This document shows, piece by piece, positions 1 to 12,600 of a stretch of DNA of 64,000 bases. Each line of letters begins with the position of its first letter. Position 1 is the first letter of the stretch. The DNA lies in NCBI GenBank assembly GCA_964036665.1, contig OZ038528.1:17099245-17163244 (forward strand). Reading direction: 5' to 3'. A program made the translations under genes and the position numbers. This stretch comes from Gordius sp. MW1. Taxonomy: Eukaryota > Nematomorpha > Gordioida > Gordea > Gordiidae. Under the pieces are notes generated by a model. That model saw nothing but the letters and a program-made list of their open reading frames with translations, made no database searches and had not been told where the DNA came from.

Positions 1-443
1 GCAAGGTGAAGATTCATAACTAGCAATACATTTGTTTTTCCACCCCCTTTTATTTGATTTTTTTGTGTTTTTATAGTGGTTCAGATTTAGTTTACTGCTA
101 TAAAAACTTCTCATAATTCTTAAATTGTCAAGATAGTTTACACAACTTCACCATTTATTATTATTTAACAATATGAAAAAGCGTATTCCTTAAGAAAAAG
201 TCTTCGATTTTGATTTGTTGGATAAGAGTTTATCATTTTAATATACCATTTCAAGGGCATTAGAGCCCGAGGAGTTAAGCATTTTTTTATAGGCATAATT
301 AAGTCATTGTACAATGGTTTTATAATATCCATCACCAAAAGGGTGCATTTAGCTTTCTTAAATTTATGCGCAAACTTGTTTTTCGATATACCAAATCAGT
401 TGGCTATTATGATTTTGATCGTTTTTATTTCAATGAATTACAG

Positions 444-528
444 ATCCGCCAACGAGTGACACATTCCCGATGGATTATTTACAAAAAGTCAAAGATATTC
501 ACAGTAAAGGAGGCCACGGCTCTATAGG
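444..528 (+). CDS. FARSA: FARSA exon a
   Basis: The acceptor is ..ttacag before 444 and the donor gtatct follows 528. It enters with two bases of a codon and leaves with two. It encodes the segment around [19 protein letters not shown], just before the catalytic core. Confidence 0.9.
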
Positions 529-2328
529 GTATCTCTATTTTCTTGAAAATTTTAAATTTACAATTATTGTATCTTTTTAAATTGTTTCAATTTTCATGTC
601 GTGTTTTATAAAATCAATGTTATAATTTTCCCTTAAATAATGGTATATCTTGTTTTCGATTCATCACCTATAATTTGCGTTTAAACTAGGTACAACTACG
701 ATTGGAAAATTGAAGAAGCTCAAAAAAACATACTGAGAACCCATACAACGGCCAATAGCGCTCGTGCCTTATACAAACTGGCACAAGTAAGTTTAACCCA
801 GCAAATGTCATGATTATAGGCCCTAACCTAGTTTACAGGATTTGTTTTATTTTACTAAAATACTACGAATACCATTTAGCATCCTCGTCGGGCCTTGTTC
901 TCTTTAAAGCTGTTTTTTCTTGAGTGCGTTTAGAAAAAATATTTTTTTTTAGTTAAAGTCTCTACTATTTTATCACGAAAGTATAATTTGTTTAAAATGC
1001 ATATACCATTTGAAATATATCCCGCATCGTCATTATGAATTTGACCGGCATGCGTGCTTATAAATTATACTATCTAATTTTTAACTTGAAATAAAAAAAT
1101 AGTTTTTTAAGGTTTTGTTATTCTAAGACCAAAATATAACTGATGTTAAATAAAATGCACACGCGCCATTAAATCCTGCCCTGTCATTATGAACTTGATC
1201 GGCATGCGTGGTAAATTGTACTATCTAATTTTAAAGGAATTAGTCAAAAAGAAATAGTCCAAAATTTTTATGAACTCGTTATATTTTTTTGACTTTTCTC
1301 TAAATTTGTCATAGGACGGTTTCACACCATGTAAGTACTTCAGCATCGACAAAGTTTACCGAAACGAAACCTTAGACGCTACCCATTTGGCCGAGTTCCA
1401 TCAAATAGAAGGCGTCATAGCCGATTACAACCTGAGCTTAGCCAATTTGATGGGAGTTTTAAAGGAGTTTTACAAAAAATTAGGTACAATTTATAAAAAA
1501 AAATTAACTTTTATAATATTTTTGATCCAAACAACTTTTTTTATCGCCATTCGCAGGTATGACAAAATTGAGATTCAAGCCCACTTACAATCCCTACACC
1601 GAGCCCAGCATGGAAATTTATAGCTATCACGAAGGGCTAAAGAAATGGGTGGAAATTGGAAATTCTGGGATTTTTAGGCCTGAACTATTGCTCCCCATGG
1701 GTCTCCCACCCGATATATCTGTCATAGCCTGGGGTTTATCCCTCGAGAGGTATACCAATCTTGGTGTTTTAACATGATTTATCAAAAATATTTCTCTGTA
1801 CATTAAAAACTAACAAAAAAATATGTTGAAGACAATTGATAAGGATTGCAGTATTTCTGTTATTAGCAAAGATAACTATGCTTTAATTAATGCAATTTAT
1901 CGACCAATTTTAAATTAGGGAAAATATGCCCATTTTTTTCTAGTGCGATTCGAAAATAATAACGAGCATTTAACGTTTTGCTCTTATAAGAGCTAAAATT
2001 GTTATTTAGCTTGCGGACTAGTAAATTGTGTTTATCTTAAAAAAATAATTAAACCTTTAGAATCATTGTGCGCTGTTGATAATTGACGTTATATGTGTTA
2101 TCAACTATGATTTTAATATTCAATAAATTTAATCAATATTTGAGGCCAAATATAAGCATCTTCTATTACGAGCTTTACGTGAATCTACTTAGTGAGAAGG
2201 TTATTATATTTTTAAATATGTTTAGGCCAACGATGATACTTTACGACATTTCCAACATACGGGAACTCGTGGGCCATAAAGTCAATCTTCAAATGGTGTA
2301 TGATAGCCCGATTTGTTACTTTAAATAA
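444..2328 (+). CDS. FARSA: Phenylalanyl-tRNA synthetase alpha subunit, cytosolic (3' part of gene, 5 exons)
   Basis: Class II aminoacyl-tRNA synthetase; the alpha subunit of the cytosolic alpha2beta2 enzyme carries the site that charges tRNA-Phe with phenylalanine. Coding exons are 444-528, 690-786, 1315-1483, 1557-1749 and 2226-2328. All junctions are GT..AG and keep one reading frame. Seen in the translation: [37 protein letters not shown] (motif 2, R-N-E), [61 protein letters not shown] (motif 3) and [19 protein letters not shown]. These match animal FARSA almost residue for residue. The protein ends YDSPICYFK-stop, shorter at the C terminus than the human enzyme. Exons for the N-terminal tRNA-binding part lie before the window; none was recognised in 1-443. 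The gene converges on the minus-strand ADAMTS gene. Confidence 0.95.
690..786 (+). CDS. FARSA: FARSA exon b
   Basis: The acceptor is aaactag before 690 and the donor is gtaagt. It completes a Gly codon, then encodes [20 protein letters not shown] and [12 protein letters not shown]. The RTHTT..SARALY stretch is a family hallmark. Confidence 0.93.
1315..1483 (+). CDS. FARSA: FARSA exon c (motif 2)
   Basis: The acceptor is gtcatag and the donor is gtacaa. It encodes [20 protein letters not shown] and [20 protein letters not shown]. It includes the class II motif 2 Arg-x-Glu that contacts ATP and the acceptor end. Confidence 0.95.
1557..1749 (+). CDS. FARSA: FARSA exon d (motif 3)
   Basis: The acceptor is ttcgcag and the donor gtatac. 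It encodes [20 protein letters not shown], the [15 protein letters not shown] strand and [10 protein letters not shown]. The last is the PheRS form of motif 3. Confidence 0.95.
2226..2328 (+). CDS. FARSA: FARSA terminal exon
   Basis: The acceptor is tgtttag before 2226. It encodes [19 protein letters not shown] and ends ICYFK-TAA at 2328. AATAAA-like signals occur near 2531 and 2760; the true poly(A) site is not decided. Confidence 0.93.
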
Positions 2329-3455
2329 TTTTTTTCTCTATGTCACACCTTTCTTTGTGTTATCGTATAGTCAATATTGCAAAAATCAGAAGCTGGCACG
2401 CTTTATGCTGCCATTTTTAGATTGATAAATTATGTCGTTGTTTGTGTTTTGTGAAACTAATTATAAAAGTATAAATATTTTTACCGAGTTCGTGTTATAA
2501 AAAAATATAAATAATTTATTTTATCAAACATCCATAATAAATACGGGATTAATGACTCAATTTCTTAAGATCTATGTTCGTAAAGAGTGGGGAATTGATT
2601 CGTATTTGGGAGGCATTTTTGCGAATTTTTCACAAAATTTTGTCGACGACCTTATGATTGTGACGAAGGTATTTGTGGTGTGAGTGTAACAACCACGTGT
2701 TATACGTGTGATAACGAAGATTTTCAGCTTTAACTTAGTATGGTAACTCCTGTATTAAATAATAAAATATATTTTGATGTCTACTATATCGAGTCAATTA
2801 ATGTAAAAAGCATTTTATAAACTTTATTTTGGTTTGAATCACATTATACTCATGTTGATGAGTTAGTTTTTTACGAAGAAACGCATACAAACTTATTATA
2901 ACCCCCATGACTACTAAATTATTGGAATGATTTTAATTAAGATATAAGCATTTTTAAAATTTCTACAAAATATTTTAAACAAGGGCATATTAAGTGCTAC
3001 GCTATAAATGTTTTACCAGTCTACTGTACCCCTAAACTTTTATAATGGCGAACACCTGATCTTTGCGCGAAGATTTTTTAAGAAACTTAGGCCCCCTATT
3101 TGGGTGAAGTTTTTTTTAATTTTCGTTTGTGCAGTAAAAATTGCTAAAGTTGTGGAAGCATTACATTTATAAAAAAAAATTAAAGAATATCTTTTAATGC
3201 TTAGGTTTAACATCTAATCATTCAACATAATGAAGAAACACGGTTTGTTAATATGAGCCTTCAACGTGGCTGCCTATCTACCACTCTATTTAATTTAACT
3301 ATGGTTGTGCGCATGGGCGTACCCAGATTTTGAATTAGGGGGGGGGGCAGATTATTTTTAACAAAAAAATTTTCAAAAATTTCCCTGAGAGCAAAAAAAA
3401 AGGTCTTGACTATCCAAAAATTTATTGAAATGGTTGAGTTCGGATGTAAATTTAC
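2329..3455. other. Gap between convergent FARSA and ADAMTS genes
   Basis: AT-rich 3' flank of FARSA. It should also hold the unlocated last exon and 3' UTR of the ADAMTS gene on the minus strand. No convincing exon was recognised. 3309-3425 is an MITE-like G-run repeat. Confidence 0.4.
3309..3425. repeat. hAT-MITE-like fragment with G run (GGGCGTACCCAG type)
   Basis: It begins catgggcgtacccag, then a run of ten G, then a stretch with gctctcaggg in reverse. The copies at 18.13 and 28.81 kb share the same terminal motif and T/A-rich inner part. The right terminus is missing. Confidence 0.5.
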
Positions 3456-3649
3456 TTGAGCATTATTCAACGGTTTTTTACAACGCCCGTAAACGCAGTA
3501 GTAATTGGTATCGTTATCGTCGATGTGGCATAACGAACCATCGGGTAACAAACCAGAAGGGACGTATTCACCCGTGTCCGAGCGTTGACAATAAACGTGA
3601 CACGCGTGGGTCGGTACTAATATATTTGAACGAATCTTAAAATGTAATT
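3456..3649 (-). CDS. ADAMTS exon 15 (Cys-rich module)
   Basis: The acceptor is ttttgtcag. It encodes VPTHACHVYCQRSDTGEYVP, LLPDGSLCHIDDNDTNYYC and VYGRCKKPLNNAQ, with the C-x-x-x-C...D-G-S-x-C...C-V-x-G-x-C pattern of the ADAMTS Cys-rich module. A donor (CAA|gtaaat) follows; reading on would run into an MITE, so a further exon is expected. Confidence 0.85.
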
Positions 3650-6600
3650 CTGACAAAATTTGGGAGAAACATTTATATTTAATTTTAGTGTTATATACTT
3701 TACATAGAAAAGTTATCTTTCTTAAAACATGTTTTCAACAGTTGTTAAACTTAACTTTAAACCGGACATAGGACAATTTTAATATAAGCCGGTAGTTTTT
3801 GCGTCGGTTCAATGAAATATTTGAATTTTACTATTTGCAGACGTACTGTAAATAGGTATGTGGATTTAAATTTCTAACCCCGCGTTCGTGATGAGTGATG
3901 ACGCGCGAAGCGAAAAAAAGCGAAGTGAATTTTTGTGCTAATTTATCAAATTTTTTATTATTTTTCTTAATATCTCATATTTAATCGTGAATTTTATCAT
4001 ATATCACGAAAATATCAATTGTAAATATGAGGTGTTAATAGTGAAACCGCAGACGATTATTTTCGCCTGCGACAAAAAGCGAACAAAATAATTTTTTAAC
4101 CATTGCGCGGAAAGTACAAAATGATTTGTATCTTAATTTTCGTTCGCTTTTTGCCGCAGGCGAAAATAATCGTCTGCGGTTTCACTATGAACACCTCATA
4201 TTTACAATTGTTATTTTCGTGATATTTGATAAAATTCACGATGAATATAAGATATTAAGAAAAATAATGAAAAGTTGGATAAACTAGCAAAAAAATTCAC
4301 TTCGCTTTTTTTCGCTTCGCGCGTCATCACGAACGCGGGGTAAAGCGTTTGTCAACCATAAATAGCTACTGCACGAAGTTTCAATGTCATAGAATGTAAA
4401 ATTATACCCATACCATGAGGCAAATTATCACTACAGCTAGAGCCCTGCACGGGCCGTCCGAGGCCCGGCCCAAACATTGATCGGGCCTGATGGGCCAGCC
4501 CGACCCGAGGCCCGAGCCCGAAAAAAAGTTTGAATAAATATTAATCAAAATATAATTACAATACAAGATAATCCCCCTACAAATAAATATTTAGAATTTT
4601 ACTACCCCCCACCACCTCATATTAATTTCTTGGTTAGCCGCGTGGGTCTATCTATGCTATGTATGACTTTGACTATGATTACAGACTAATCGAATGTTTG
4701 AAAAAACCCTTTTTTAGCGAAGAGTTTAACACTTTGGCCAAAAAGGCCCTTTCGTTTTAAATTCAAAATTTGAACTTGATATTATTCATAAATTATCCGC
4801 ATTATTAAATCCAAAGTATCGAAATTTAATAATGCTGCCTCGCTATGAATTTGATGACATTTGTCATCATATACGAAATTAAATAATTATGGAGGAAAGG
4901 ATTAACGCTAATCCTCCGGTTAATACAGTTACGCCTAGTATAGCCGTCGAGCATGGTAATTTTTTAATTTGCATTAAGCACTTATTATTTTTCTAGATTA
5001 ATGGAGGAAGAATTTTTAGATTTTAGTAGTTGGGAAGAGCCCAGAATAGATAACAACGAAGATGAGGAAGATGAATTACATAAATATTTAAATACGAACG
5101 AATTATATTGATGGTATGGAAGTTTTGGAATGGTGGAAGATGCATCAGAGTGAATTTCCTTGTTTGAGCAATTTGGCTAGAAAGTATTTGGCAATACCTG
5201 CTACATCCTCTAGCAATGAGCGAGCCTTTTCTACAGCTGGGCTGGGCGAGCTTACGAAGAGTGAAGGATTTCGTTAAAACCCGAGAAATTAGACTCCACT
5301 TTATTTATTTACCATAATTTTTTATATTTTAAATCACATAATATTCGCGATACGTAATATATTTATAAATAAATTTTTGAAATAAAATTGGTACAAATTT
5401 ACATTTTTATAAAAGTCGGGCCGGGCTCGGGTCGGGCCTGAGTGAAAAAAACAAATCGGGCTCGGGTCGGGCTCGGGCAAAAAATAAAAAAAAAGTTTCG
5501 GGCTCGGGCCAATAAAATTCAATTTTGCAGGGCTCTAACTACAGCCGATAGTTGTAACAAACACCTAAGATCGAATTGCATAACTTTTCAAGCAATATTT
5601 AAATAGTAAACAAAGAATGCCTTGCATTTAGGACTCTAGTACTAAGTTATTACCAAATATCATTTAATTCTGGTTATGAAACATCTATAGTATTCGTTAT
5701 TCTTTCTTTTTAAGGAATTTTTTAAATTGTTATTGAGCTATAGTAACGATTTAGGTTTCTAAAATTATTGTCCTCATAATAACGTTTTTGTCTCGTCAAC
5801 TGGTTTTGAAAAAAGCTAGATAACTGCAAAGTCACTTTTTTTCAACCCGAACCCGACCCGAAACATTTTAAATTTTTCAACCCGAACCCGACCCGAAATT
5901 TTAAAATAAATTTTTTTTATCGAATCCCTCACGAACGCGTTTCAAATTTTGGTATCCAACGCGAGTGTTAGAAAAATTGCGGTATGAACGATGGGCGTAG
6001 CCAGGGGGTGGCAGGGACGGCAAATCTTAGAAATTTTATCAAGTCATGGCTAAAAATTAAAAAAGAAATGGTCATTTTGCTCTTCCCTTAATCATTATTG
6101 CCCCTCTGCCCATGGCGGTGTATATAATCTAATCGACAAATTAAAATGCGATTTTCGAAACTGATTAATAACACAGATTTTGATTACTGAATTTATTTGA
6201 ATGATTTATTATAGGGATGGATAAAAATGCTGGTATCTACAATATCGGGTCACTTTAATTTAAAATATATAGAAATGAACCATTTGATAAATTTAAACTT
6301 AATTTTATTTGTTTTATGAATATTTAATTAGGTAGTTTAAATTAATAATGAACTACCACTACATTATTTAAATACAATTTAAAAATGTTATTTTGTTGAT
6401 ATATTTTACCTTTCACGAGTAAAATTTAAATTTGCGTCCAAATTAAAACAATCAGATTAAGAAATAAAAGGAATTTAATTAACTGAATGAATGATCTTGA
6501 ATTATATATTTCGATATCAGTTAAAAAACATTATACATATTAGCTTTAATTTAAAAGGTATGTCCCGTGTATTTTGCATTGTAAGATTCATACCCTTTGA

Positions 6601-9600
6601 CCCGACACTTTAAATCCAACCCGACCCGAAAGCATTTTAAAATTTTCAACCCCTTAACCCGACCGAAGACATTTCAACATTTTTAATCCCACCCGTGCAC
6701 AGGGGTTTGTCCTGAACCCGAACCGGGTAAAACCCGATGTTTTACCGAATTCAAACCCGAACCCATTTTTAAAAATACCCTTAAAACCCGAACCCGATGA
6801 ATACAAATAAGGGTTCGGGTTCGGATTTTTAATTCAAAAATATATTGTGAATTGAATATCTCAGTTTTCTCTATCAGGACGATGTAACGAAAACCATACG
6901 ATTGTAATTTCAATATTTCCATGTTTCCGGCATTTTTCATTTATTAATTGATACTAATTATCTCAAGAATTATTTGTAAGTATTATATATAGAATTGGTA
7001 TAATATAATTTCTTGAACCCAAACCCAATTCCTTAAACCCAAACACGAACCCGATTTTATTTTGGGCGGGTTCAAACCCCTGCTTGTGCAGTTCTCTAAT
7101 AAAAGCTATATATTAGAGCGATCTTGATGTTTCATGAATCAGTATTTTGTAATTTACCTTTGGTATTGTGTGCGTACTGGGATCCACCTAAGTAGGGGGA
7201 GGTGCGGGAGCTCTTTTTTACGCATGTGTCGTCTATATATTGTTGAACCGTCACTTTTTGGCACCGCTAGAAAATGTAAATTATTTTAACATTTTTTAAA
7301 TACCACCACCATTAAATTTTACTTGTGCTATGACTCCTGTTGGCTCGCATAGCTCAAACTCGGTTTTTTCTCCCAGGCATTCCTCACCCCCATTCAATGG
7401 TCTGATTTATAAAGTGGAGATGAAATTTAATATTAAGATTAAATTATTCACATCGAAACTTTAACCTTATTTTGAGAATGAAAATGACATATGATATTAT
7501 TATAGACTATGTGATTTGAAATATTGAGGGCGTATCAATAATGAAATTATATAATATTTTGGTTCAAAGCTCTAGATTTACTTCAATCATTAGAAATTTT
7601 AAAATTAAAGTTATTATGTTTCATTCATAAAATGTTTGAGGTGAAGTCCCCCGAAAATGTTTTCGAGAACTAAATAATTAACGTATGTAAATATTCTCAA
7701 AATGATTCTCGATAATTTGATTGTTTACAATGAAAATAATCAGCTGTTAAAGCATCTTCTCAATGTGAAGGATTGCCGATTCGTGATTAATCAAAAGCAA
7801 TGTTGGACAAATTAAAACAAAGTATATTTAATATATTAATTTTTAACTTACATAGGGTTTTCACATTTTCGCGACCAAACGTATATACCGGACCCTTCAA
7901 CCATGCAATTATAGGTACAGCCCGAATCGGCAGCCCAATTTGTCCATCCCCCATCCACTACTTCTGAACCATGGTTCAGAGGCCAGGGTAAACAAGCACC
8001 CCCGCTACACCACTACGCATAAAATAATTCATTAGGCAAAATGCGATCATTTTATTATAATATTTTTATAGCAGGGTCGTAGCCAAGGGCCTCTAAATCC
8101 AAAAATTTGTTGAAATTTATTAAAATTATGGCTTAAATTTTAAAAAATGATTATTTTGCCCCTCCTAAATTTTTATTGCCCCCTCTAATTCCAATGCTGG
8201 TTACGCCCATGATTCAAGCGCACTGCTCAAAACTTCCCTTTAAATTGGTAGTTTTTGTAAGTTCGACCCCTTATAGTTATAGGCCATTTATTTATAAAAT
8301 TAGCGCAAACATTTGAAACCCCCTAACAAAACAGATCGTATTTCAGTTTACGTGGTAAAAGTGAAATTAAATTATTAATAAACGCATATATATATGTATA
8401 TGTCGAAATGTTTACCTTGTTCCAGCCACAGTATGTACCGTCCAAGGCTGGATGAGTACCATAGGCAAAGTAATCGTTGTTCGGTTGCGTACACCACAGG
8501 TAATAGCATATTGACTAAATAAATGTGTTTTTTATTTTAAGGCGCTGCTCAAATTAAGATATTATTATTCCAATTATATTGAAAGCAAAATTTTATTTAT
8601 ATTACACTGATCCTCATAAAACAAAGTACTACGAGAAAATAAAAGCGAAAAAATTGATTGTATAAACATAAAAATAAAACAATTGATGCAAAATTAAGCC
8701 AAGTCAAATGGTTATCTCCCAAACTCATTTAAAGAGAGAATATGTTGGGGAGTTACTTCAATTTGAGTGCCCTTAAATCTTTTAGATCCTTTACCCACGA
8801 ATGCTTCGCATTGCTGATCCGCGCTTATGCGTTGTCCCGGTAAAACGTTTTGAACTGGGAAAGTTAATTTCCACGGCGTATCCGATGTTTCGTACAAACA
8901 CGTAAAATATCTGTCAAAAATATGATTTTACGTTGAATTATTTAATGTATTATTGAAAACTCTCTAGCGAAGTATGCAATTGATGTTTAAATACAGTCGA
9001 AACTTCTTAATCGCAAATCGGATTATCGCGAAAATCTTTTAAGCCATTTTGTTTTCTTTAAACGATAATATTAGCAAAAACATCGTTTATTGACAAATCG
9101 CTTAATAGTACAATACAATATCGGATATTCACAAACATTTTCGAGTCCTTAAATTAACCAGATAGTTATATAAAATATCGTTTTATTGCGAAGCGTAAGA
9201 AATAAATATTTAATATAATGTACATAGACTTTTATTTCCATCGTTTAATCGCGAAATATCGGTTAATCGCGATTTTTTAGGCCCAAGGCTTTGCAATTAA
9301 ACGGTTTTGACTGTAGTCTCATTTTTACGCTTTAAATTTTATAAAAGTTAAACCATAAGTAGGTAATGATGAAATATTTTCTAGTAACTTAAAGTTTAGA
9401 AATATCTCCTAAGTAAAGGTATTTTATGTCGGAACAAGTTTTGACTATTACATCGGCTTAGCCAGGATTGGCTTTAGGGAGGGGGGGGGGAATAATTATT
9501 TAGGGATTGGCAAAAAGATAATTTTTTAGTAGTTATAGCCATGAATATATTAAAATTTTGAAGAATATATGGATTCAGAGGGGGGGCAACCGCCCCTCCT

Positions 9601-12600
9601 TACCACCCCCTGGCTACGCCTTTGGATTATTCTAAGTAATCAATGTATTAACTACTATTCGTTTTTTGTGAATCTTATGCAATCTTTTTAAAGAGGAACG
9701 CGACATATGCTAAGGACGCACATTTTAGAAATTGCTATAAGTAGCATGACCAAAATTTATCATTTAACCTTTGTCGAGCAAAAATTAATTGAATTGGGCA
9801 AGTATACATAACATAGAAATAGTTAAAAATAGCAGATAAGAATGGAAATTTATAGAGTTAAGCGAATGAATTACTTTAGCGTGTCGCTAATAATTTCTCG
9901 GCTGCATTCCGACCATTTATTTGTACCCATGCCCGTGTGTGGTGACATGATAAAGCCTTCATTTTCGCATCGACTAGCGTAACTTACTCCATCGTGGACC
10001 ATGCCGAAACTAAAATCAAGATTATAGCGTATAATCTTAAAAAACTGTGTAAAGTCGTCCAAAACTTTCTAAATTTTATTCACTTTTTAAACATTTATTT
10101 TTAAGAAATTTGCTTTAAAAGTATAATATGGCAAAATGTTCAATAAATTAAAATATTATTATTGTTACTTATGCCCCATTTCATGAGCAATACTATAGGC
10201 ACTGCGGTATCCTTTAGCTTCTATAATGCTTGCAGAAAATTTATTATGGCACATAGTTCCAATCCCAGCCAGACCTAAAATTATTATTAATTATTTATTA
10301 ACATTATCACAACACTTACCAGCTATAGATTGCACCTTTTTGAGCTGCCCATTAGAATAGATGTTTTGATACATATTCATCCTATAAATATGAACAAAAG
10401 GATCAAATACTTGGTAAGCTATATATCCTACTTTAATCTAATTTTTAATTAAGCCATTGAAAAAATATAGATTTATAAAAATTTTATTAATTAAATTTAA
10501 CTGAAACACTAGCCTTTTAACTAGAGATGCACCGATACCAAGTATCGGTATGGTATCGGCGCCGATACCTTGCCAAAAGTATCGGCCGATACTTTGCTAG
10601 TATCGGCAATTACCAAGCCGATACCTTTTTTAATATGAAACTCAAAAAATAATACTTATAGTATCTCCTACGATTAAAAAATAGACTTTTCAAATTTTTT
10701 GAAGATTGTTTCATTTGATTGGCTATAAATATTTCTATGTGGAGTATAATAAACTCATTGACCATCTGTTCCGACTGCGCTTTTAAGTAAATATTATTTT
10801 ATTTTAAAAATTATTATATATTAAGCCTTAGATGGATTCTTTAGATACACTATGGAGTTATTTTGTTGTGTCAGCAGATGAAAAAATTGTAATCTGTGAA
10901 TTATGCAAAGCTAAAATAAGTCGTGGGGGCAAAGACAAACATTCCTTTAACACTTCAAATTTAAGGAAACATTTAAAAACTAGACATTTAGTATAAAATT
11001 TTTTTTATTATAAGTATCGGCATGGTATCGGTATCGGCAAAAAAATCTTAAGTATCGGCTGGTATCGGTATCGGCACAAAATAGTGGTATCGGTGCATCT
11101 CTACTTTTAACCCAACCCATATCTTATTTTTTCAATATTTTTTACGTAGGATAAACTTTTTAAAACATTTGTGCTACTGTAAAATGTTTACATTATAAAT
11201 TAAGATTGTATGCTCTTAATAACCTTTCATATTAAATGCTTCATCAAAATTGATTTTGAAAAATGTACCCGGTTAGTAGTATAGCGTTATCCCAGTTTTT
11301 TTTATTGCCGTACTCATAAGCGGGATTACTGTCCATTTGAAATTCCCTGAATGCCTCTAATAACGCTGTAGCATCTTTGGTTCTGAGAGTATCCTGAAAA
11401 AAACCGCTTAAAACTTTTAAATCTAAAAATTCTTACGGGCTGTTTTTCAAATATCTCCAATCGTACCAAGGAGGCATCTAGAGATTTTCCTAAAGAAGGA
11501 TGCGTTAGTAATAGGCCTACCTAAATAAAATAAACTTTTTTAGTCTTCTTAACTTATAAAATATATTAAGCATGGTATATTCAGTAATTTATAAGGTAAA
11601 CATTGTAATGCTAAATACTTTAGATGAGCAAAATTAAACTATTGAGCAATAACTAAAGTTTAAAACATATTGTTTAATTTGGATAAAATTTAAAAAACTT
11701 GGATACATATTAAAATAACAAATTAAGTTATCAAAATTTATTCTTAGTTTCGCACTTTGAAATTTATTAAACAACGGATATGTTATTGTGAAAGCATGTA
11801 GCATTAGATAATAAAAAATCGACTATTATCAAAACTCGGGCCTTCGGCCCTCGTGGGAAGGGGGAGAAGGGAAGGGAAGAGGGGAAGGGAAGAGGGGAAG
11901 GGAAGAGGGGAAGGGAAGGGGGGACGACTCATCTGTACTTCGTATAAATGTATCATATTTGCTATGCAATTTATGGGCGAGAAAGGTGGGAAGGGGCGAG
12001 AATGCCTATAGGGGGGTATTAAATGCCTAATGATTAATTAATTATTTATACAAATTTTCCATTATAGGCAAAATGTAATATAGGCAAGGGTTAGGGTTAG
12101 ATTTAGTGTTTGCTTCTAGTTGCGTATTACATTAGTTTTTATGGCCTTTAGTGATTATGGGTCTAACAAACATTATATTATAAAACAACACAATGTTAAG
12201 AATTTGCAGAATTGTTGGGAGAAATTTTTTGTTGAATTTGAACAATTTTTAATTAAAAGAATCAAAAATTTGGCCAATGGTCACTTTTTCTCTATTGGTC
12301 AGTACCAACAGATACTCTATAAGTCAATGATAGCCAAAAAAAAACGGGGAAAAAATTTTGATGCTCACTTTGGCCAATGGTCATTTTTTTCCATTGGTCA
12401 GCAGCCAGCACACGGTAAAAGTGGATATAAATTCATAAGAGTAAAAAAAACGAAAAAAAAATTTTCGAATCACATTTTGGCCAATGGTCATTTTTTTCCA
12501 TTGGTCAGCAGCCAGGACACGGTAAAAGTGGATAAAAATTCATAATAGTCAAAAAAAAAACGAAAAAAAAGTTTTCGAATTTTTGGCCAATGGTCATTTT

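Noticed and set aside
7158-7193. Alternative ADAMTS exon using the acceptor ccctacttag
   Set aside because: It has a better acceptor, but joining it to exon 15 gives an immediate in-frame stop and loses the G-G of the TSP1 repeat.
9871-10062. The full 63-residue frame as a separate gene
   Set aside because: Its first part is intron. The real exon begins at the acceptor before 10009 and continues the HEMGH exon.
12084-12104. GGGTTAGGGTTAG as a telomere trace
   Set aside because: Only two units, and it is a fixed part of the HINE-like element (also at about 61757).
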